A stretch of 64,000 nt of DNA from Pseudomonas oryzagri (GTDB lineage: Bacteria > Pseudomonadota > Gammaproteobacteria > Pseudomonadales > Pseudomonadaceae), in the NCBI RefSeq assembly GCF_020831405.1, contig NZ_JAJHPU010000018.1:62001-126000 (forward strand). Reading direction: 5' to 3'. Below the pieces are notes generated by a model. The model made no database searches and was not told where the DNA came from. It saw only the letters and a program-made list of their open reading frames with translations. This document shows, one piece after another, positions 37,330-47,824 of the stretch. Each line of letters starts with the position of its first letter. The first letter of the stretch is position 1. A program made the translations under genes and the position numbers.

Positions 37330-37632
37330 TTATTCGTCGTCTTCTTCTTCGCTATCGCCCAGCGCCTCCGGCAGCTCGGGCAGGGCGCGCAGCATGCTTT
37401 CGTAGCCGGCGCCGTCGAACGAGCGGTTGGCGGCCAGCATGTTCTCGATCTCGTGGGCGAGGATCAGCGCCATCAGGCGCACGGCCTCGCTGCGTTCGTA
37501 GCCGACCAGGGTCAGCTTGTTGAGGGTGGCCAGGGCGGCCGGCGGCTCGCCGGCGGCGATCTGGTTTTCGACGGCTTCGATCAGCTTCTGTTCGGCGAAG
37601 ACGGCATCGTCCTCGGCGTGGTGTTCGCTCAT
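37330..37632 (-). CDS. Conserved hypothetical protein (100 aa, acidic C-terminus)
   Basis: Protein of 100 residues, mostly helical, with a central conserved segment (AALATLNKLTLVGYERSEAV then RLMALILAHEIENMLA) and an acidic tail (EALGDSEEEDDE). I recall similar proteins in other pseudomonads, but assign no function. The frame is open 55 codons further upstream, with a Cys-x-x-Cys-containing stretch; the ATG at 37632 is preferred because conservation starts near VFAEQKLIEAVENQI. Confidence 0.65.
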   Translation of the reverse strand: MSEHHAEDDAVFAEQKLIEAVENQIAAGEPPAALATLNKLTLVGYERSEAVRLMALILAHEIENMLAANRSFDGAGYESMLRALPELPEALGDSEEEDDE

Positions 37633-37903
37633 GGCGGGGGACTCGTCGGGAGGCGGCGGAGGGTCTTCATCCAGCCGGCAGAGGGTGCAACTGCCCTCGT
37701 CGGGGCGGCTGGTTTCGACGTAACGCACGCGCCGGTGTGCCGACTGGCGGTCGGCGCTGACGCGAAAGCGCGGGCGGTCGGTGGGCATGGCGGGCATTCC
37801 GGGCGGCCGTGGCCTCCTTCATACCGCGCCGGGAGCGGGTGGGGCAAGCGCTCGTTGGTCGCAAGCCTCCGCCCCGCACGGGCGGGGCCGGAGGCGAGGG
37901 CGA

Positions 37904-39298
37904 TCAGCGGGCGGCCAGCAGTTCCTGGCCGCGCGCCACGGCGGCGCGCACCTGGGCCGGAGCGGTGCCGCCGATATGGTTGCGGGCGTTGACCGAGCCT
38001 TCCAGGGTCAGCACGGCGAATACGTCGTCAGCGATCTGGTCGCTGAACTGGCGCAGCTCGTCGAGGCTCATCTCGGCCAGATCCTTGCCGGTCTGCACGC
38101 CGTACTTCACCGCGTGGCCGACGATCTCGTGGCAGTCGCGGAACGGCAGGCCCTTGCGCACCAGGTAGTCGGCAAGATCCGTGGCGGTGGAGAAGCCGCG
38201 GCGGGCGGCCTCGCGCATCACCTCGACGCGCGGCTTGATCGCCGGGACCATGTCGGCGAAGGCGCGCAGCGAGTCGCGCAGGGTGTCGGCGGCGTCGAAC
38301 AGCGGCTCCTTGTCCTCCTGGTTGTCCTTGTTGTAGGCCAGCGGCTGGCCCTTCATCAGGGTCAACAGGCCGGTCAGCGCGCCGAATACGCGGCCGCTCT
38401 TGCCGCGCACCAGCTCGGGGACGTCCGGGTTCTTCTTCTGCGGCATGATCGAGGAGCCGGTGCAGAAGCGGTCGGGCAGCTCGATGAAGTTGAACTGCGC
38501 CGAAGTCCACAGCACCAGCTCCTCGGAGAAGCGCGACAGGTGCATCATCGCCAGCGAGGCGGCGGCGCAGAATTCGATGGCGAAGTCGCGGTCCGACACG
38601 CCGTCCAGCGAGTTGCCGCCGATGGCCTCGAAGCCGAGCAGCTGGCAGGTGATCTCGCGCTGGATCGGGTAGGTGGTGCCGGCCAGCGCGGCGGAGCCCA
38701 GCGGCATGCGGTTGACGCGCTTGCGGCAGTCGACCAGGCGCTCGTAGTCGCGCGACAGCATCTCGAACCAGGCCAGGAGGTGGTGGCCGAAACTCACCGG
38801 CTGGGCGGTCTGCAGGTGGGTGAAGCCGGGCATGATCACTTCGGCGTGCTGCTCGGCCTGGGCCAGCAGGCCCTGCTGCAGACGGGTGATCTCGGCGAGG
38901 ATGACGTCGATCTCGTCGCGCAGCCACAGGCGGATGTCGGTGGCCACCTGGTCGTTGCGGCTACGGCCGGTGTGCAGCTTCTTGCCGGTGATGCCGATGC
39001 GGTCGGTCAGCCGCGCCTCGATGTTCATGTGCACGTCTTCCAGGTCGACGCGCCAGTCGAAGCTGCCGGCCTCGATCTCGGCCTGGATCTGCTTGAGGCC
39101 GTCGATGATCGCGTCGCGCTCGGCGACGGTCAGCACGCCGGCCTGTTCCAGCATGGTGGCGTGGGCGATCGAGCCCATGATGTCGTGGCGGTACAGGCGC
39201 TTGTCGAAGTCGACGGAGGCGGTGAAGCGGGCGACGAAGGCGTCGACCGGCTCGCTGAAGCGGCCGCCCCAGGACTGGTTGGTTTTTTCGCTGCTCAT
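37904..39298 (-). CDS. argH: Argininosuccinate lyase
   Basis: Last enzyme of arginine synthesis, splitting argininosuccinate into arginine and fumarate. The 464-residue protein carries the fumarase/aspartase signature [20 protein letters not shown] near residue 280. The N-terminal [20 protein letters not shown] and [19 protein letters not shown] are typical. The start at 39298 is chosen by match to the family ([14 protein letters not shown]); the 36 upstream codons in frame are not conserved. It is divergent from algZ, as in Pseudomonas. Confidence 0.97.
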   Translation of the reverse strand: MSSEKTNQSWGGRFSEPVDAFVARFTASVDFDKRLYRHDIMGSIAHATMLEQAGVLTVAERDAIIDGLKQIQAEIEAGSFDWRVDLEDVHMNIEARLTDRIGITGKKLHTGRSRNDQVATDIRLWLRDEIDVILAEITRLQQGLLAQAEQHAEVIMPGFTHLQTAQPVSFGHHLLAWFEMLSRDYERLVDCRKRVNRMPLGSAALAGTTYPIQREITCQLLGFEAIGGNSLDGVSDRDFAIEFCAAASLAMMHLSRFSEELVLWTSAQFNFIELPDRFCTGSSIMPQKKNPDVPELVRGKSGRVFGALTGLLTLMKGQPLAYNKDNQEDKEPLFDAADTLRDSLRAFADMVPAIKPRVEVMREAARRGFSTATDLADYLVRKGLPFRDCHEIVGHAVKYGVQTGKDLAEMSLDELRQFSDQIADDVFAVLTLEGSVNARNHIGGTAPAQVRAAVARGQELLAAR

Positions 39299-39451
39299 CG
39301 GTGTCTCGTGCTGTGCATGCGTCGATGGGGTAAGTGGCGGGCATGATAGCAGGTCGACCGGCCAAACCCGGCAGCGGCATTCGGTGACGTAGGTCACCGC
39401 TCGCATGCGCGGCGGCTTGCCGGACGAACGGTCGCCATCGACACTGGTGCG

Positions 39452-40531
39452 ATGCGCGCACCCTGGTCCACCGGCACCCGCCCGCCGGCCTCATCCGACG
39501 ACTTTTTCCTGCCCGAGCTGTGCACCCCGGAGGCGCTGCTCAGCCTGGTGCTGCTCGCCGAGCTGCTGGTGCTGGTGCTGGTGCTGGCCGAGCCGCTGCA
39601 GCCGGCGTTCGACTGGGTGCGCATGGCGCTGACCTCGCTGTTCGTGCAGTGGCTGGTGCTGCTCTCGGCGGCGGCGCTGTGCCGCCTGCGCCCCTGGCTG
39701 ATGCGCCTGCCGCAGGCGCTGGCCGGCATGCTGTGCGGCGGCCTGGTAGTGGCGCTGACCCTGGCCTGCACCTGGGCCGCCGGTCATTTCGGCTTGGCCG
39801 CGCCGCGCCCGCTGGAGGGCCAGCTCAACCTGTACCTGCGCCATGGGCTGATCGCGCTGATCATGTCCGGCCTGGTGCTGCGCTACTTCTGGCTGCAGAG
39901 CCAGTGGCGCCGCCAGCAGCAGGCCGAGCTGCGCGCGCGTCTGGAAGCGTTGCAGGCGCGCATCCGCCCGCATTTCCTGTTCAACAGCCTGAACAGCATC
40001 GCCAGCCTGGTCGCCATCGATCCGGACAAGGCCGAGCAGGCGGTGCTGGATCTCTCCGACCTGTTTCGCGCCAGCCTGGCACGCCCCGGCAGTCTGGTCG
40101 CCTGGCGCGACGAGCTGGCCCTGGCGCAGCGCTACCTGTCGATCGAGCGCTACCGCCTGGGCGAGCGCCTGCGCCTGGACTGGCGGATCGACGGGGTGCC
40201 GGACGACCTGCCGATTCCCCAGCTGACCCTGCAGCCGCTGCTGGAGAACGCCATCATCCACGGCGTGCAACCGCGCATCGACGGCGGCCTGGTCGAAGTG
40301 CGCGCCGAGTATGCCGACGGCCACTTCCACCTGTGCGTGAGCAACCCGCTGGCGACCCAGGAGGCCGCGGAGTCGGGCGGCACCCGCCTGGCGTTGGGCA
40401 ACATCGAGGCGCGGCTGACGGCACTTTTCGGACCAGATGCGAGTCTGAGCATCGAGCGCCGTGACGGACGGCACTTCACCTGTCTACGCTATGCTTGTGC
40501 GAGACCTAAGCAGGAAGCCAGAGCATCATGA
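39452..40531 (+). CDS. algZ: Sensor histidine kinase AlgZ (FimS), LytS type
   Basis: Inner-membrane sensor kinase of 359 residues that controls AlgR and with it alginate, type IV pili and virulence functions. About four hydrophobic segments occupy residues 25-155. The His_kinase domain has the phosphoacceptor region [20 protein letters not shown], followed by [16 protein letters not shown] as N box. Like other LytS-type sensors it lacks the classic H, D and F boxes. It overlaps algR by 4 bp (ATGA), suggesting coupled translation. Confidence 0.93.
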   Translation: MRAPWSTGTRPPASSDDFFLPELCTPEALLSLVLLAELLVLVLVLAEPLQPAFDWVRMALTSLFVQWLVLLSAAALCRLRPWLMRLPQALAGMLCGGLVVALTLACTWAAGHFGLAAPRPLEGQLNLYLRHGLIALIMSGLVLRYFWLQSQWRRQQQAELRARLEALQARIRPHFLFNSLNSIASLVAIDPDKAEQAVLDLSDLFRASLARPGSLVAWRDELALAQRYLSIERYRLGERLRLDWRIDGVPDDLPIPQLTLQPLLENAIIHGVQPRIDGGLVEVRAEYADGHFHLCVSNPLATQEAAESGGTRLALGNIEARLTALFGPDASLSIERRDGRHFTCLRYACARPKQEARAS

Positions 40532-41271
40532 ATGTCCTGATAGTCGACGACGAACCTCTTGCGCGTGAACGCCTGGCTCGAATGGTCGGGCAGCTGGACG
40601 GCTATCGGGTGCTCGAGCCCCAGGCCGGCAATGGCGAGGAGGCACTGGCGCTGATCGACAGCCTCAAGCCCGACATCGTCCTGCTCGACATTCGCATGCC
40701 CGGCCTCGACGGCCTGCAGGTGGCGGCCAAGCTCTGCGAGCGCGAGGCGCCGCCGGCGGTGATCTTCTGCACCGCGCACGACGAGTTCGCCCTCGAGGCC
40801 TTCCAGGTCAGCGCGGTCGGCTACCTGGTCAAGCCGGTGCGCCAGGAGGCGCTGGTCGAGGCGCTGAAGAAGGCCGAGCGGCCCAACCGCATGCAGCTGG
40901 CGGCCCTCGGCCGTCCCGCCGCCGAGCATGCCCCGCCGCGCAGCCACATCGGCGCGCGCACCCGCAAGGGCATCGACCTGATTCCGCTGGAGCAGGTGAT
41001 CTACTTCATCGCCGATCACAAGTACGTGACCCTGCGCCACGAGCACGGCGAGGTGCTGCTCGACGAGCCGCTCAAGGCGCTGGAGGACGAGTTCGGCGAG
41101 CGCTTCGTGCGCATCCACCGCAACGCGCTGGTGGCCCGCACGCGCATCGAGCGCCTGCAGCGCACGCCGCTCGGGCATTTCCAGATCTACCTGCGCGGTC
41201 TGGGCGACGAGGCGCTGATCGTCAGCCGTCGCCACGTGGCCGGCGTGCGCAAGCTGATGAACGAGCTGTGA
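40528..41271 (+). CDS. algR: Response regulator AlgR (LytTR type)
   Basis: Two-component response regulator of 247 residues. The receiver domain has the phosphorylatable Asp in KPDIVLLDIRMPGLDGLQ (about D54) and the conserved Lys in GYLVKPVRQEAL. The C-terminal LytTR DNA-binding domain reads EQVIYFIADHKYVTLRH and FVRIHRNALVARTRIERL. AlgR activates algD, twitching motility and rhamnolipid genes in P. aeruginosa. It is co-transcribed with algZ and followed by hemC 114 bp downstream. Confidence 0.96.
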   Translation: MNVLIVDDEPLARERLARMVGQLDGYRVLEPQAGNGEEALALIDSLKPDIVLLDIRMPGLDGLQVAAKLCEREAPPAVIFCTAHDEFALEAFQVSAVGYLVKPVRQEALVEALKKAERPNRMQLAALGRPAAEHAPPRSHIGARTRKGIDLIPLEQVIYFIADHKYVTLRHEHGEVLLDEPLKALEDEFGERFVRIHRNALVARTRIERLQRTPLGHFQIYLRGLGDEALIVSRRHVAGVRKLMNEL

Positions 41272-41385
41272 TGGCCACAGGCGACGCCGACTGACCCGGC
41301 GACGCCTTTCCTTGCCGGTGGCCGGTCCAGCCGCCGCGCCGAGCCTGTTATCATCGCGGCAATCCCCCTGCATCCGGAATTGCCC

Positions 41386-42327
41386 ATGTCCCGCGAAATC
41401 CGCATTGCCACCCGCAAGAGTGCCCTCGCCCTGTGGCAGGCCGAGTACGTCAAGGCCCGCCTGGAGGCGGCCCATCCCGGTCTGGTGGTGACCCTGGTGC
41501 CGATGGTCAGCCGCGGCGACAAGCTGCTCGACGCGCCTCTGGCGAAGATCGGCGGCAAGGGTCTGTTCGTCAAGGAGCTGGAAACCGCCCTGCTGGAGAA
41601 CGAGGCCGACATCGCCGTGCATTCGATGAAGGACGTGCCGATGGACTTCCCCGAGGGGCTCGGCCTGTACTGCATCTGCGAGCGCGAGGACCCGCGCGAC
41701 GCCTTCGTTTCCAACAGCTTCGCAAGCCTCGACGCGCTGCCCGCCGGCAGCGTGGTCGGCACCTCCAGCCTGCGCCGCCAGGCCCAGCTGCTGGCCCGCC
41801 GTCCCGACCTGAAGATCCAGTTCCTGCGCGGCAACGTGAACACCCGCCTGGCCAAGCTGGACGCCGGCGAGTACGACGCCATCATCCTCGCTGCTGCCGG
41901 GCTGATCCGCCTCGGCTTCGAGGCGCGCATCCGCGCCTTCATCAGCGCCGAGGACAGCCTGCCAGCCGGCGGCCAGGGCGCGGTGGGCATCGAGTGCCGC
42001 ACGGCCGATGCCGAGGTGCACGCGCTGCTGGCTCCGCTGCATCACGCCGACACCGCCGACCGGGTCAACGCCGAGCGCGCGCTGAACAAGCGCCTCAACG
42101 GCGGCTGCCAGGTGCCGATCGCCTGCTACGCGCTGCTCGAGGGCGAGAACCTGTGGCTGCGCGGCCTGGTCGGCCAGCCCGACGGCGGCGCGCTGCTGCG
42201 CGCCGAGGCCCGCGCGCCGCGCGCGGCAGCCGAGACGCTCGGCGTGCAGGTGGCCGAGGCGCTGCTGGCGCAGGGTGCCGACCGCATCCTTGCCGCAGTC
42301 TACGGCGAAGCGGTCGAACAACCGTGA
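41386..42327 (+). CDS. hemC: Porphobilinogen deaminase (hydroxymethylbilane synthase)
   Basis: Polymerises four porphobilinogens into hydroxymethylbilane, the tetrapyrrole precursor. The 313-residue protein carries the cofactor Cys in [13 protein letters not shown], with [20 protein letters not shown] at the N-terminus. [24 protein letters not shown] and [12 protein letters not shown] are conserved. The ATG at 41386 is preferred over a TTG two codons upstream. The final GTGA overlaps hemD. Confidence 0.97.
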   Translation: MSREIRIATRKSALALWQAEYVKARLEAAHPGLVVTLVPMVSRGDKLLDAPLAKIGGKGLFVKELETALLENEADIAVHSMKDVPMDFPEGLGLYCICEREDPRDAFVSNSFASLDALPAGSVVGTSSLRRQAQLLARRPDLKIQFLRGNVNTRLAKLDAGEYDAIILAAAGLIRLGFEARIRAFISAEDSLPAGGQGAVGIECRTADAEVHALLAPLHHADTADRVNAERALNKRLNGGCQVPIACYALLEGENLWLRGLVGQPDGGALLRAEARAPRAAAETLGVQVAEALLAQGADRILAAVYGEAVEQP

Positions 42328-43097
42328 GCGACTGGCGCCTGCTGCTGACCCGTCCGGCCGAGGACTGCGCCGCACTGGCGCAGACCCTCGCCGAGCACGG
42401 CGTGTTCGGCCATTGCCTGCCGCTGCTGGAGCTCGAGGCGCTGGCCGAGACGCCCGAGCAGCGCAGCCTGTTTCTCGATCTCGACCGCTACAGCGCGGTA
42501 GTGGTGGTCAGCAAGCCGGCGGCGCGCCTGGGGCTGGCCCTCCTCGACCGCTACTGGCCGCAACCGCCGATGCGCCAGCGCTGGTTCGCCGTGGGCGCCG
42601 CCACCGGCGCCCTGCTCGACGCCTACGGGCTGGACGCCTGCTGGCCGGAGGACGGCGACGACAGCGAAGCGCTGCTCGCCCTGCCGCAGCTGCAACAGGC
42701 GCTCGCGGTGCCCAATCCGCGGCTGCTGATCCTGCGCGGCGAGGGCGGTCGCGACTGGCTCGCCGAACGCTTGCGCGAGCAAGGGGTGGCCGTCGACTAT
42801 CTTTCCCTGTACCGCCGCCGCCTGCCGGAGTATCCCGCCGGTGCGCTGGCCGCCGCGGTGCGCGAGCACGCGCTGAATGGCCTGGTGGTCAGCAGCGGCG
42901 AGGGACTGGCCAATCTGCAGCGCCTGGCCGGCGCCGACTGGTCGGGACTGGCGCGCCTGCCGCTGTTCGTGCCCAGCCCGCGGGTCGCCGCACTGGCCGC
43001 CGAGGCCGGGGCCACCGATATACGTGACTGCCGCGGCGCCAGCGCCGCGGCCCTGCTGGCATGTCTGACCCGCGAGGCGGGAAGCATGCCGCGCTGA
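42324..43097 (+). CDS. hemD: Uroporphyrinogen-III synthase
   Basis: Cyclises hydroxymethylbilane to uroporphyrinogen III. The 257-residue protein is typical of the poorly conserved HemD family: [20 protein letters not shown] at the start, [20 protein letters not shown] in the first domain and [18 protein letters not shown] in the second. It starts with GTG at 42324 and overlaps hemC by 4 bp, so translation is likely coupled. Its 3' end overlaps the annotated start of hemX by 37 bp. Confidence 0.93.
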   Translation: MSDWRLLLTRPAEDCAALAQTLAEHGVFGHCLPLLELEALAETPEQRSLFLDLDRYSAVVVVSKPAARLGLALLDRYWPQPPMRQRWFAVGAATGALLDAYGLDACWPEDGDDSEALLALPQLQQALAVPNPRLLILRGEGGRDWLAERLREQGVAVDYLSLYRRRLPEYPAGALAAAVREHALNGLVVSSGEGLANLQRLAGADWSGLARLPLFVPSPRVAALAAEAGATDIRDCRGASAAALLACLTREAGSMPR

Positions 43098-44356
43098 GAC
43101 CGGCCGACGCCGAGTTGCCGGCCGCGCCAATCGACCAGAAGGATGCCGACGTGATCGATCCCGCCCCGCAAACCGAACCCGCATCCACTCCGGCTGCCGT
43201 CGCGCCGCCGGGGCCGCCTCGCGCGCACGGCAGCGGCCGGGCGCTTTCCGTCCTGGCCTTGCTGCTGGGGGCCGGCGGCCTGCTGGCGGGCGCCTGGAGC
43301 CTGTGGCAGGTACGCGCGCTGCATGATGTCGATGTGCAGCAGGAGCGCCGCCTGGAGGAGGCGCGCAGCCAGTCCATGGGCCTGGCCGAGCGCGATCTGG
43401 TGATGAGCCACCAGCTCGCCCAGCTGCCGTCGCCGGCCGAGCTGGAAGAGCGCCGCCGGCTGGTCGCCGACCTGCAGCTCGGCCAGCAGCAGCTCAGCGA
43501 GCGCGTCGACCGCGTGCTGGGCGCCAGCCGCCAGGAGTGGCGCCTGGCCGAGGCCGAGCACCTGCTGCGCCTGGCCAGCCTGCGCCTGTCGGCGCTGCAG
43601 GACGTCGCCAGCGCGCGCTTCCTGGTCGCCGCCGCCGACCAGATCCTGCGCGACCACGACGATCCGGCCGCCTTCGCCGCCCGCGAGCGGGTGGTGGACG
43701 CTCTGGAAGCGCTGCGCCGTCTGCCGGTACTCGACCGCTCCGGGGTGTTCCTGCAGTTGACTGCGCTCGGCGAGCAGGCGTCGCGGCTGAATACCCGGCG
43801 TCCCGAATTCCAGCCGCCGCAGGGCGACAACCTGCCGGCCGCCGCCCGGGTCGCCGAGGGCGACGGTGCCAGCCGCTGGGCCGAGTGGTGGCGACACCTC
43901 AGCGGCTTCGTACGCCTGGAGTTCACCGCTACCGACGAGGTCAAGCCGCTGCTCGCCGGGGAGACCCTCGAGCAATTGCGCCTGGCCCTGCGCCTGGCTC
44001 TGGAGCAGGCGCAGTGGGCGGTGCTCAACGGCCAGCCGCAGGTCTACCGTAGCGCCCTGGAGCAGGGCCGGGCCCTGGTGCAGCGCTACTTCGGCCTGGA
44101 TACCCCGGAGAACCAGGCGTTGCACGACCGCCTCGGCGAGCTCGCCGACCAGCCGGTGGCCCAGGAGCTGCCCGACCTGGCCCCGGCGCTCAACGCCCTG
44201 CAGGCCTACCTCGCCCAGCGCGAGCGCGCCGCGCTGGAGGCGGCGACGGGGCGCCAGCAACCGGCCGGCTCGCCCGCTCCGGCAGAGGCCGTGCCGGCGA
44301 GCCGCCCCGAAGCCGCGCCCGCAGCCGGTGAGCCGGCGGTGGAGGAGGGGCAATGA
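43061..44356 (+). CDS. hemX: HemX-like membrane protein
   Basis: Inner-membrane protein of up to 431 residues, often annotated as uroporphyrinogen-III C-methyltransferase, although no methyltransferase motif is visible. A Pro/Ala-rich N-terminus is followed by one membrane segment (ALLLGAGGLLAGAWSLWQV), a coiled coil (QQERRLEEARSQSMGLAERD) and a helical C-terminal domain. The GTG at 43151 with an AAGGA Shine-Dalgarno sequence 8 nt upstream is a serious alternative start, because the ATG at 43061 overlaps hemD and lacks a Shine-Dalgarno sequence. It precedes hemY with a 4-bp ATGA overlap. Confidence 0.88.
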   Translation: MSDPRGGKHAALRPADAELPAAPIDQKDADVIDPAPQTEPASTPAAVAPPGPPRAHGSGRALSVLALLLGAGGLLAGAWSLWQVRALHDVDVQQERRLEEARSQSMGLAERDLVMSHQLAQLPSPAELEERRRLVADLQLGQQQLSERVDRVLGASRQEWRLAEAEHLLRLASLRLSALQDVASARFLVAAADQILRDHDDPAAFAARERVVDALEALRRLPVLDRSGVFLQLTALGEQASRLNTRRPEFQPPQGDNLPAAARVAEGDGASRWAEWWRHLSGFVRLEFTATDEVKPLLAGETLEQLRLALRLALEQAQWAVLNGQPQVYRSALEQGRALVQRYFGLDTPENQALHDRLGELADQPVAQELPDLAPALNALQAYLAQRERAALEAATGRQQPAGSPAPAEAVPASRPEAAPAAGEPAVEEGQ

Positions 44357-45573
44357 GCCGCACCTTCCTGCTGTTCCTGCTGGTCATCCTCGCCGCCGCG
44401 CTGCTCGGCCTGGCGATCGCCGACCAGGCCGGCTACGTGCTGATCGCCTACAAGGGCTTCCGCTACGAGTCCACCTTCTGGGTGTTCCTCGCCGTCGGCC
44501 TCGGACTGTGGGCGCTGCTGTTCGGGGTGCGTCTGCTGCTCGGCCTGATGGGCGCCTCGGGACGCCTGGTCAACCCCTGGTCGCGGCGCAACCGCCGGCG
44601 CCGCGGCCAACTGGCCGCCGAGCGCGGTCTGCTCGAGCTGGCCGCCGGGCGCTGGTCGCGTGCCCTGCGCCTGCTGCGCCGTGCCGCCGAGCACGGCCAG
44701 CAGCCGCTGGTCAGCTACCTGGCGGCGGCGCGCGCGGCCAGCGAACTGGGCGAGCACGCCAGCGCCGAACAGCTGCTCGACCAGGCCCGCGAGCGCGAGC
44801 CGAAGGCCGCCGTGGCCATCGCCCTGGCCCGCGCGCAGCTGCTGATGGCGCGTGGCGCCGACGCCGAAGCGGTGGCGACGCTGGGAGCGGTGCGCGAGCA
44901 GCAGGCGCACAACCCCCATGCGCTGCGCCTGCTGCAGGAGCTGTACGTGCGTCTGGAGAACTGGGCGGCGCTCGGCGAGCTGCTGCCCGAATTGCGTCGC
45001 CACAAGCTGCTCAACGACGCCGAACTGGACGCGCTCGAGCAGCGCGTCCGCCGCGCCCAGCTGGCGCGTGCCGCCGAGCAGGGCCTGGCGGCCCTGCAGC
45101 AGGCCTGGCAGCAACTGCCCCAGGCGCAGCGGCAGAGCCCGGCGCCGCTGGCGGCCTACGCCGAGCAGCTGATGCGCCTGGGCGCCGAGGCGGAGGCCGA
45201 GGAGGCGTTGCGCGGCGGTCTCAAGCGCCACTTCGATGCCCGTCTGGTCGAACTCTACGGTTGCGCCCAGGGCCGCGATCCGGCGCGCCAGCTGGCCACT
45301 GCCGAGGCCTGGCTGAAGGCGCAGCCGGAACACCCCGGCCTGCTGCTCGCCCTCGGCCGCCTGGCCCTGCGCAATCAGTTGTGGGGCAAGGCGCGCGACT
45401 ATTTCGAGCACAGCCTGCGCCTCGAACGGCGCGTCGAGACCTATGGCGAGCTGGCCCGCCTGCTCGCCCGGCTTGGCGAGCTGGAGCGCAGCAACCACCT
45501 GCTGCAGGACGGCCTGGGGCTGTTCGGCGCCACCCTGCCGGTCTTGCCGCAACCGACTGCCGAGCGGAAGTGA
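44353..45573 (+). CDS. hemY: HemY-like TPR membrane protein
   Basis: Inner-membrane protein of 406 residues: two N-terminal membrane helices (LLFLLVILAAALLGLAIAD and FWVFLAVGLGLWALLFGVRL) followed by TPR repeats. Conserved features are GYVLIAYKGFRYESTFW and many Ala/Leu-rich helical pairs. It belongs to the heme operon of gammaproteobacteria, but its biochemical role is unclear. It is not the HemY protoporphyrinogen oxidase of Gram-positives. A terminator-like hairpin at 45614-45650 ends the operon. Confidence 0.92.
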   Translation: MSRTFLLFLLVILAAALLGLAIADQAGYVLIAYKGFRYESTFWVFLAVGLGLWALLFGVRLLLGLMGASGRLVNPWSRRNRRRRGQLAAERGLLELAAGRWSRALRLLRRAAEHGQQPLVSYLAAARAASELGEHASAEQLLDQAREREPKAAVAIALARAQLLMARGADAEAVATLGAVREQQAHNPHALRLLQELYVRLENWAALGELLPELRRHKLLNDAELDALEQRVRRAQLARAAEQGLAALQQAWQQLPQAQRQSPAPLAAYAEQLMRLGAEAEAEEALRGGLKRHFDARLVELYGCAQGRDPARQLATAEAWLKAQPEHPGLLLALGRLALRNQLWGKARDYFEHSLRLERRVETYGELARLLARLGELERSNHLLQDGLGLFGATLPVLPQPTAERK

Positions 45574-45613
45574 CGATTGTCGCTACTCCCTTGACAAGCG
45601 GTGCAGCAGCTCT

Positions 45614-45650
45614 GCCGAGCGGCCTTGAAAGGCCGCCCGGCTTTCCTCTA
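45614..45650 (+). terminator. Terminator after hemY
   Basis: GCCG-A-GCGGCC (45614-45624) pairs with GGCCGC-C-CGGC (45631-45641) over a TTGAAA loop with one A-C mismatch. TTTCCTCT follows. Confidence 0.6.
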
Positions 45651-45686
45651 CCGTAACGCCCCTTCGTTCCCGCTACCGGAGCCGCC

Positions 45687-46178
45687 ATGTCGCTGGCCAA
45701 TCCCCGCCTGTTGAATCTCGTTGCCTTCCTGTTCTGCGCCGGGCTGCTGGCCTTCGGCCTGTACCTGGAGCATGTCGACGGCCTGGAGCCTTGCCCGCTG
45801 TGCGTGGTGCAGCGCATCGAATTCATCGCCGTCGGCCTGATCGGCCTGGCCGCGGCGATTCACGGCCCGCAGCGCCGCGGCCGGCGCGTCTATGCGTTCT
45901 TCAGCCTGCTGTTCGCCGCGGCCGGCATCGCCACCGCCGGCCGCCAGGTCTGGCTGCAGGGCTTGCCGGCGGACCAGCTGCCGGCTTGCCTGCCGAGCCT
46001 CGAGTACATGATGGAGGCGCTGCCGTTCCAGGACATCGTGCGTGCGGTGCTGCACGGTACCGCCGACTGCGCCGAGGTGACCTGGACCCTGCTCGGCCTG
46101 AGCATCCCGGAGTGGAGTCTGCTGGCCTTCGCCGGACTGGCGGCGCTGGCGCTGCTGCAGCTGCTGCGGCGCGACTGA
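45687..46178 (+). CDS. dsbB: Disulfide bond formation protein DsbB
   Basis: Four-helix inner-membrane protein of 163 residues that reoxidises periplasmic DsbA and passes electrons to ubiquinone. The quinone-proximal CxxC pair is in [15 protein letters not shown], and the second Cys pair lies in [12 protein letters not shown] and [14 protein letters not shown]. In P. aeruginosa this locus is dsbH, one of two DsbB proteins. It follows hemY and precedes algQ. Confidence 0.95.
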   Translation: MSLANPRLLNLVAFLFCAGLLAFGLYLEHVDGLEPCPLCVVQRIEFIAVGLIGLAAAIHGPQRRGRRVYAFFSLLFAAAGIATAGRQVWLQGLPADQLPACLPSLEYMMEALPFQDIVRAVLHGTADCAEVTWTLLGLSIPEWSLLAFAGLAALALLQLLRRD

Positions 46179-46371
46179 GAATCGCCTCAAACACCCGTAT
46201 CAAAAATTTCCCGGCCACGGCTTGCTGGCGGTAGATGGCCAGCATAGTCTGGCCGGCACCGGCAGCCCGGGATGTCGCCGCGTGACCCACGCCCGTGCCA
46301 GCCGTCGATGCCTGGTGGCATCGCGTCCCTTGCGCATAACAACACATCCGACGCGGGAAGCGAGGTGTAGC

Positions 46372-46836
46372 ATGCTCGAGAATTGCCGCAACGCCCAGGA
46401 ACGCTGGGGCGGTGTGCACCAGCTGCTGGATCGCTGGTTGCAGGACCGCCACCAGCTGGTCAGTGCCTATCAGCTCCTGCACAGTCGTCCCCAGGGCGCC
46501 GGGCCGGAACTGGAAGGTTTCTGTGCCCAACTGATGGACTACGTCTCCGCCGGTCATTTCGAAATCTACGAACAGCTGCTCGGCGAGGCTCACGCCTTCG
46601 GCGACCAGCCCGCCCTGGCGCTCGCCGCCCAGGTCTATCCGCAGATCGAGGCCAGCACCCTCGCGGTGCTCGACTTCAACGACCGCTGCGACAACGGCGA
46701 CTGCCGCGATACCGTCGGCTTCGGTCGCGAGTTGCAGCGCCTCGGCCAACTGCTGCACCAGCGCTTCGAGCTGGAGGACTGCCTGATCGAAGTGCTGCAC
46801 AACGTGCACACCGGGCAGGCGACAGAATCCGGCTGA
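46372..46836 (+). CDS. algQ: Anti-sigma-70 factor Rsd/AlgQ
   Basis: Rsd-family regulator of 154 residues that binds sigma-70 region 4 and, in P. aeruginosa, stimulates alginate and siderophore genes. [30 protein letters not shown] and [16 protein letters not shown] are family signatures. The start at 46372 follows GCGAGGTG; the longer frame above it has no homology. It is followed by algP on the same strand, a classic Pseudomonas pair. Confidence 0.95.
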   Translation: MLENCRNAQERWGGVHQLLDRWLQDRHQLVSAYQLLHSRPQGAGPELEGFCAQLMDYVSAGHFEIYEQLLGEAHAFGDQPALALAAQVYPQIEASTLAVLDFNDRCDNGDCRDTVGFGRELQRLGQLLHQRFELEDCLIEVLHNVHTGQATESG

Positions 46837-46924
46837 CCTCCCTCGCCGCGGCACGCATCGTTCTAGCGGTGCCATTGCCGCGGGGCTAGTATGGTTTCAC
46901 ACCACATAGCCGGGAGGCGTATGC

Positions 46925-47824
46925 ATGGCAACCAGGAATAAGCCGGTCACCACTCCGCTGCATCTGTTGCAGCAACTGTCCCACAGCTTGCTGGAGCATC
47001 TGGAGGAGGCCTGCAGCGAGGCCTTGGTGGATGCCGAGAAAGTGCTGGCCAAGCTGGAGAAGCAGCGCGGCAAGGCCCAGGACAAGCTGCACAAGGCCAG
47101 CGCCCGTCTCGAGACCGCCGCCGCTGCCGGCAAGGCGAAGGCCCAGGCCAAGGCGCGAACCAGCATTGCCGACCTGGAGGAAGTCCTCGACACCCTCAAG
47201 CAGCGCCAGAGCGAAACCCGCGAATACATCCTGCGTCTCAAGGCGGATGCCGAGGAAAGCCTGAACCTGGCCCAAGGCATCGGCAAGGTCAAGGAAACCG
47301 TCGGCCAGCTGCTGGCCCATCGCGAGGCCGGTGGCGTCGCTCCCAAGGCGCCGCGCCGGGCGCGCGGCACACCACCGCCCACGGCCAAGACCGCCACCGC
47401 GCCGCGCACGCGGCGCACGTCCGCGACCAAGTCGGCGCCCTCGGCAACATCGGACAAGGCCAGCGCTTCCGCTGCAGCCAAACCGGCGGCCAAGCCTGCC
47501 ACTTCGACCACGGTCAAGCCGGCGGCCAGGACTGCGACTCCGGCCGCAGCCAAACCGGCGGCGGCCAAGTCTGCGGCTCCGGTCGCGGCCAAGGCCACAA
47601 CTCCGGCCGCTGCCAAGCCGGCGAGCAAACCCGCGGCCAAACGCGCTCCGGCGAGCGCCGCCAAGCCGGCCGACAAAGCCGTCACTCCGGCGGCCAAGGC
47701 CGGCAAGCCGGCGACCACCCGCGCCCCGCGCAAGCCGGCCGCTGCCAAACCGGCGGCGAACCCGCCCGCATCCAGTGTCAGCGGTGCGGAACAGCCCGCC
47801 GGCGAGCCCGCCGCTCAGGGTTGA
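46925..47824 (+). CDS. algP: Alginate regulatory histone-like protein AlgP (AlgR3)
   Basis: DNA-binding protein of 299 residues. A helical N-terminal domain (about 1-140, with LLQQLSHSLLEHLEEACSEA and an Ala/Lys-rich coiled coil) precedes a histone H1-like tail of KPAA-type repeats (AKPAAKPA, TVKPAARTATPAAAKP, KPAAKRAPAS) that bind DNA through lysines. The repeat region can expand and contract by recombination, as shown in P. aeruginosa strains. Its last 10 bp overlap the convergent TIGR02444 gene. Confidence 0.95.
   Translation: MATRNKPVTTPLHLLQQLSHSLLEHLEEACSEALVDAEKVLAKLEKQRGKAQDKLHKASARLETAAAAGKAKAQAKARTSIADLEEVLDTLKQRQSETREYILRLKADAEESLNLAQGIGKVKETVGQLLAHREAGGVAPKAPRRARGTPPPTAKTATAPRTRRTSATKSAPSATSDKASASAAAKPAAKPATSTTVKPAARTATPAAAKPAAAKSAAPVAAKATTPAAAKPASKPAAKRAPASAAKPADKAVTPAAKAGKPATTRAPRKPAAAKPAANPPASSVSGAEQPAGEPAAQG

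Noticed and set aside
41433-43097. 554-residue frame extending hemD through hemC
   Set aside because: The hemC frame is clearly coding here; hemD starts at the coupled GTG at 42324.
47480-47780. Possible CRISPR or tandem DNA array inside algP
   Set aside because: Repeats follow the reading frame (KPAA coding repeats), are imperfect and lack uniform spacers.
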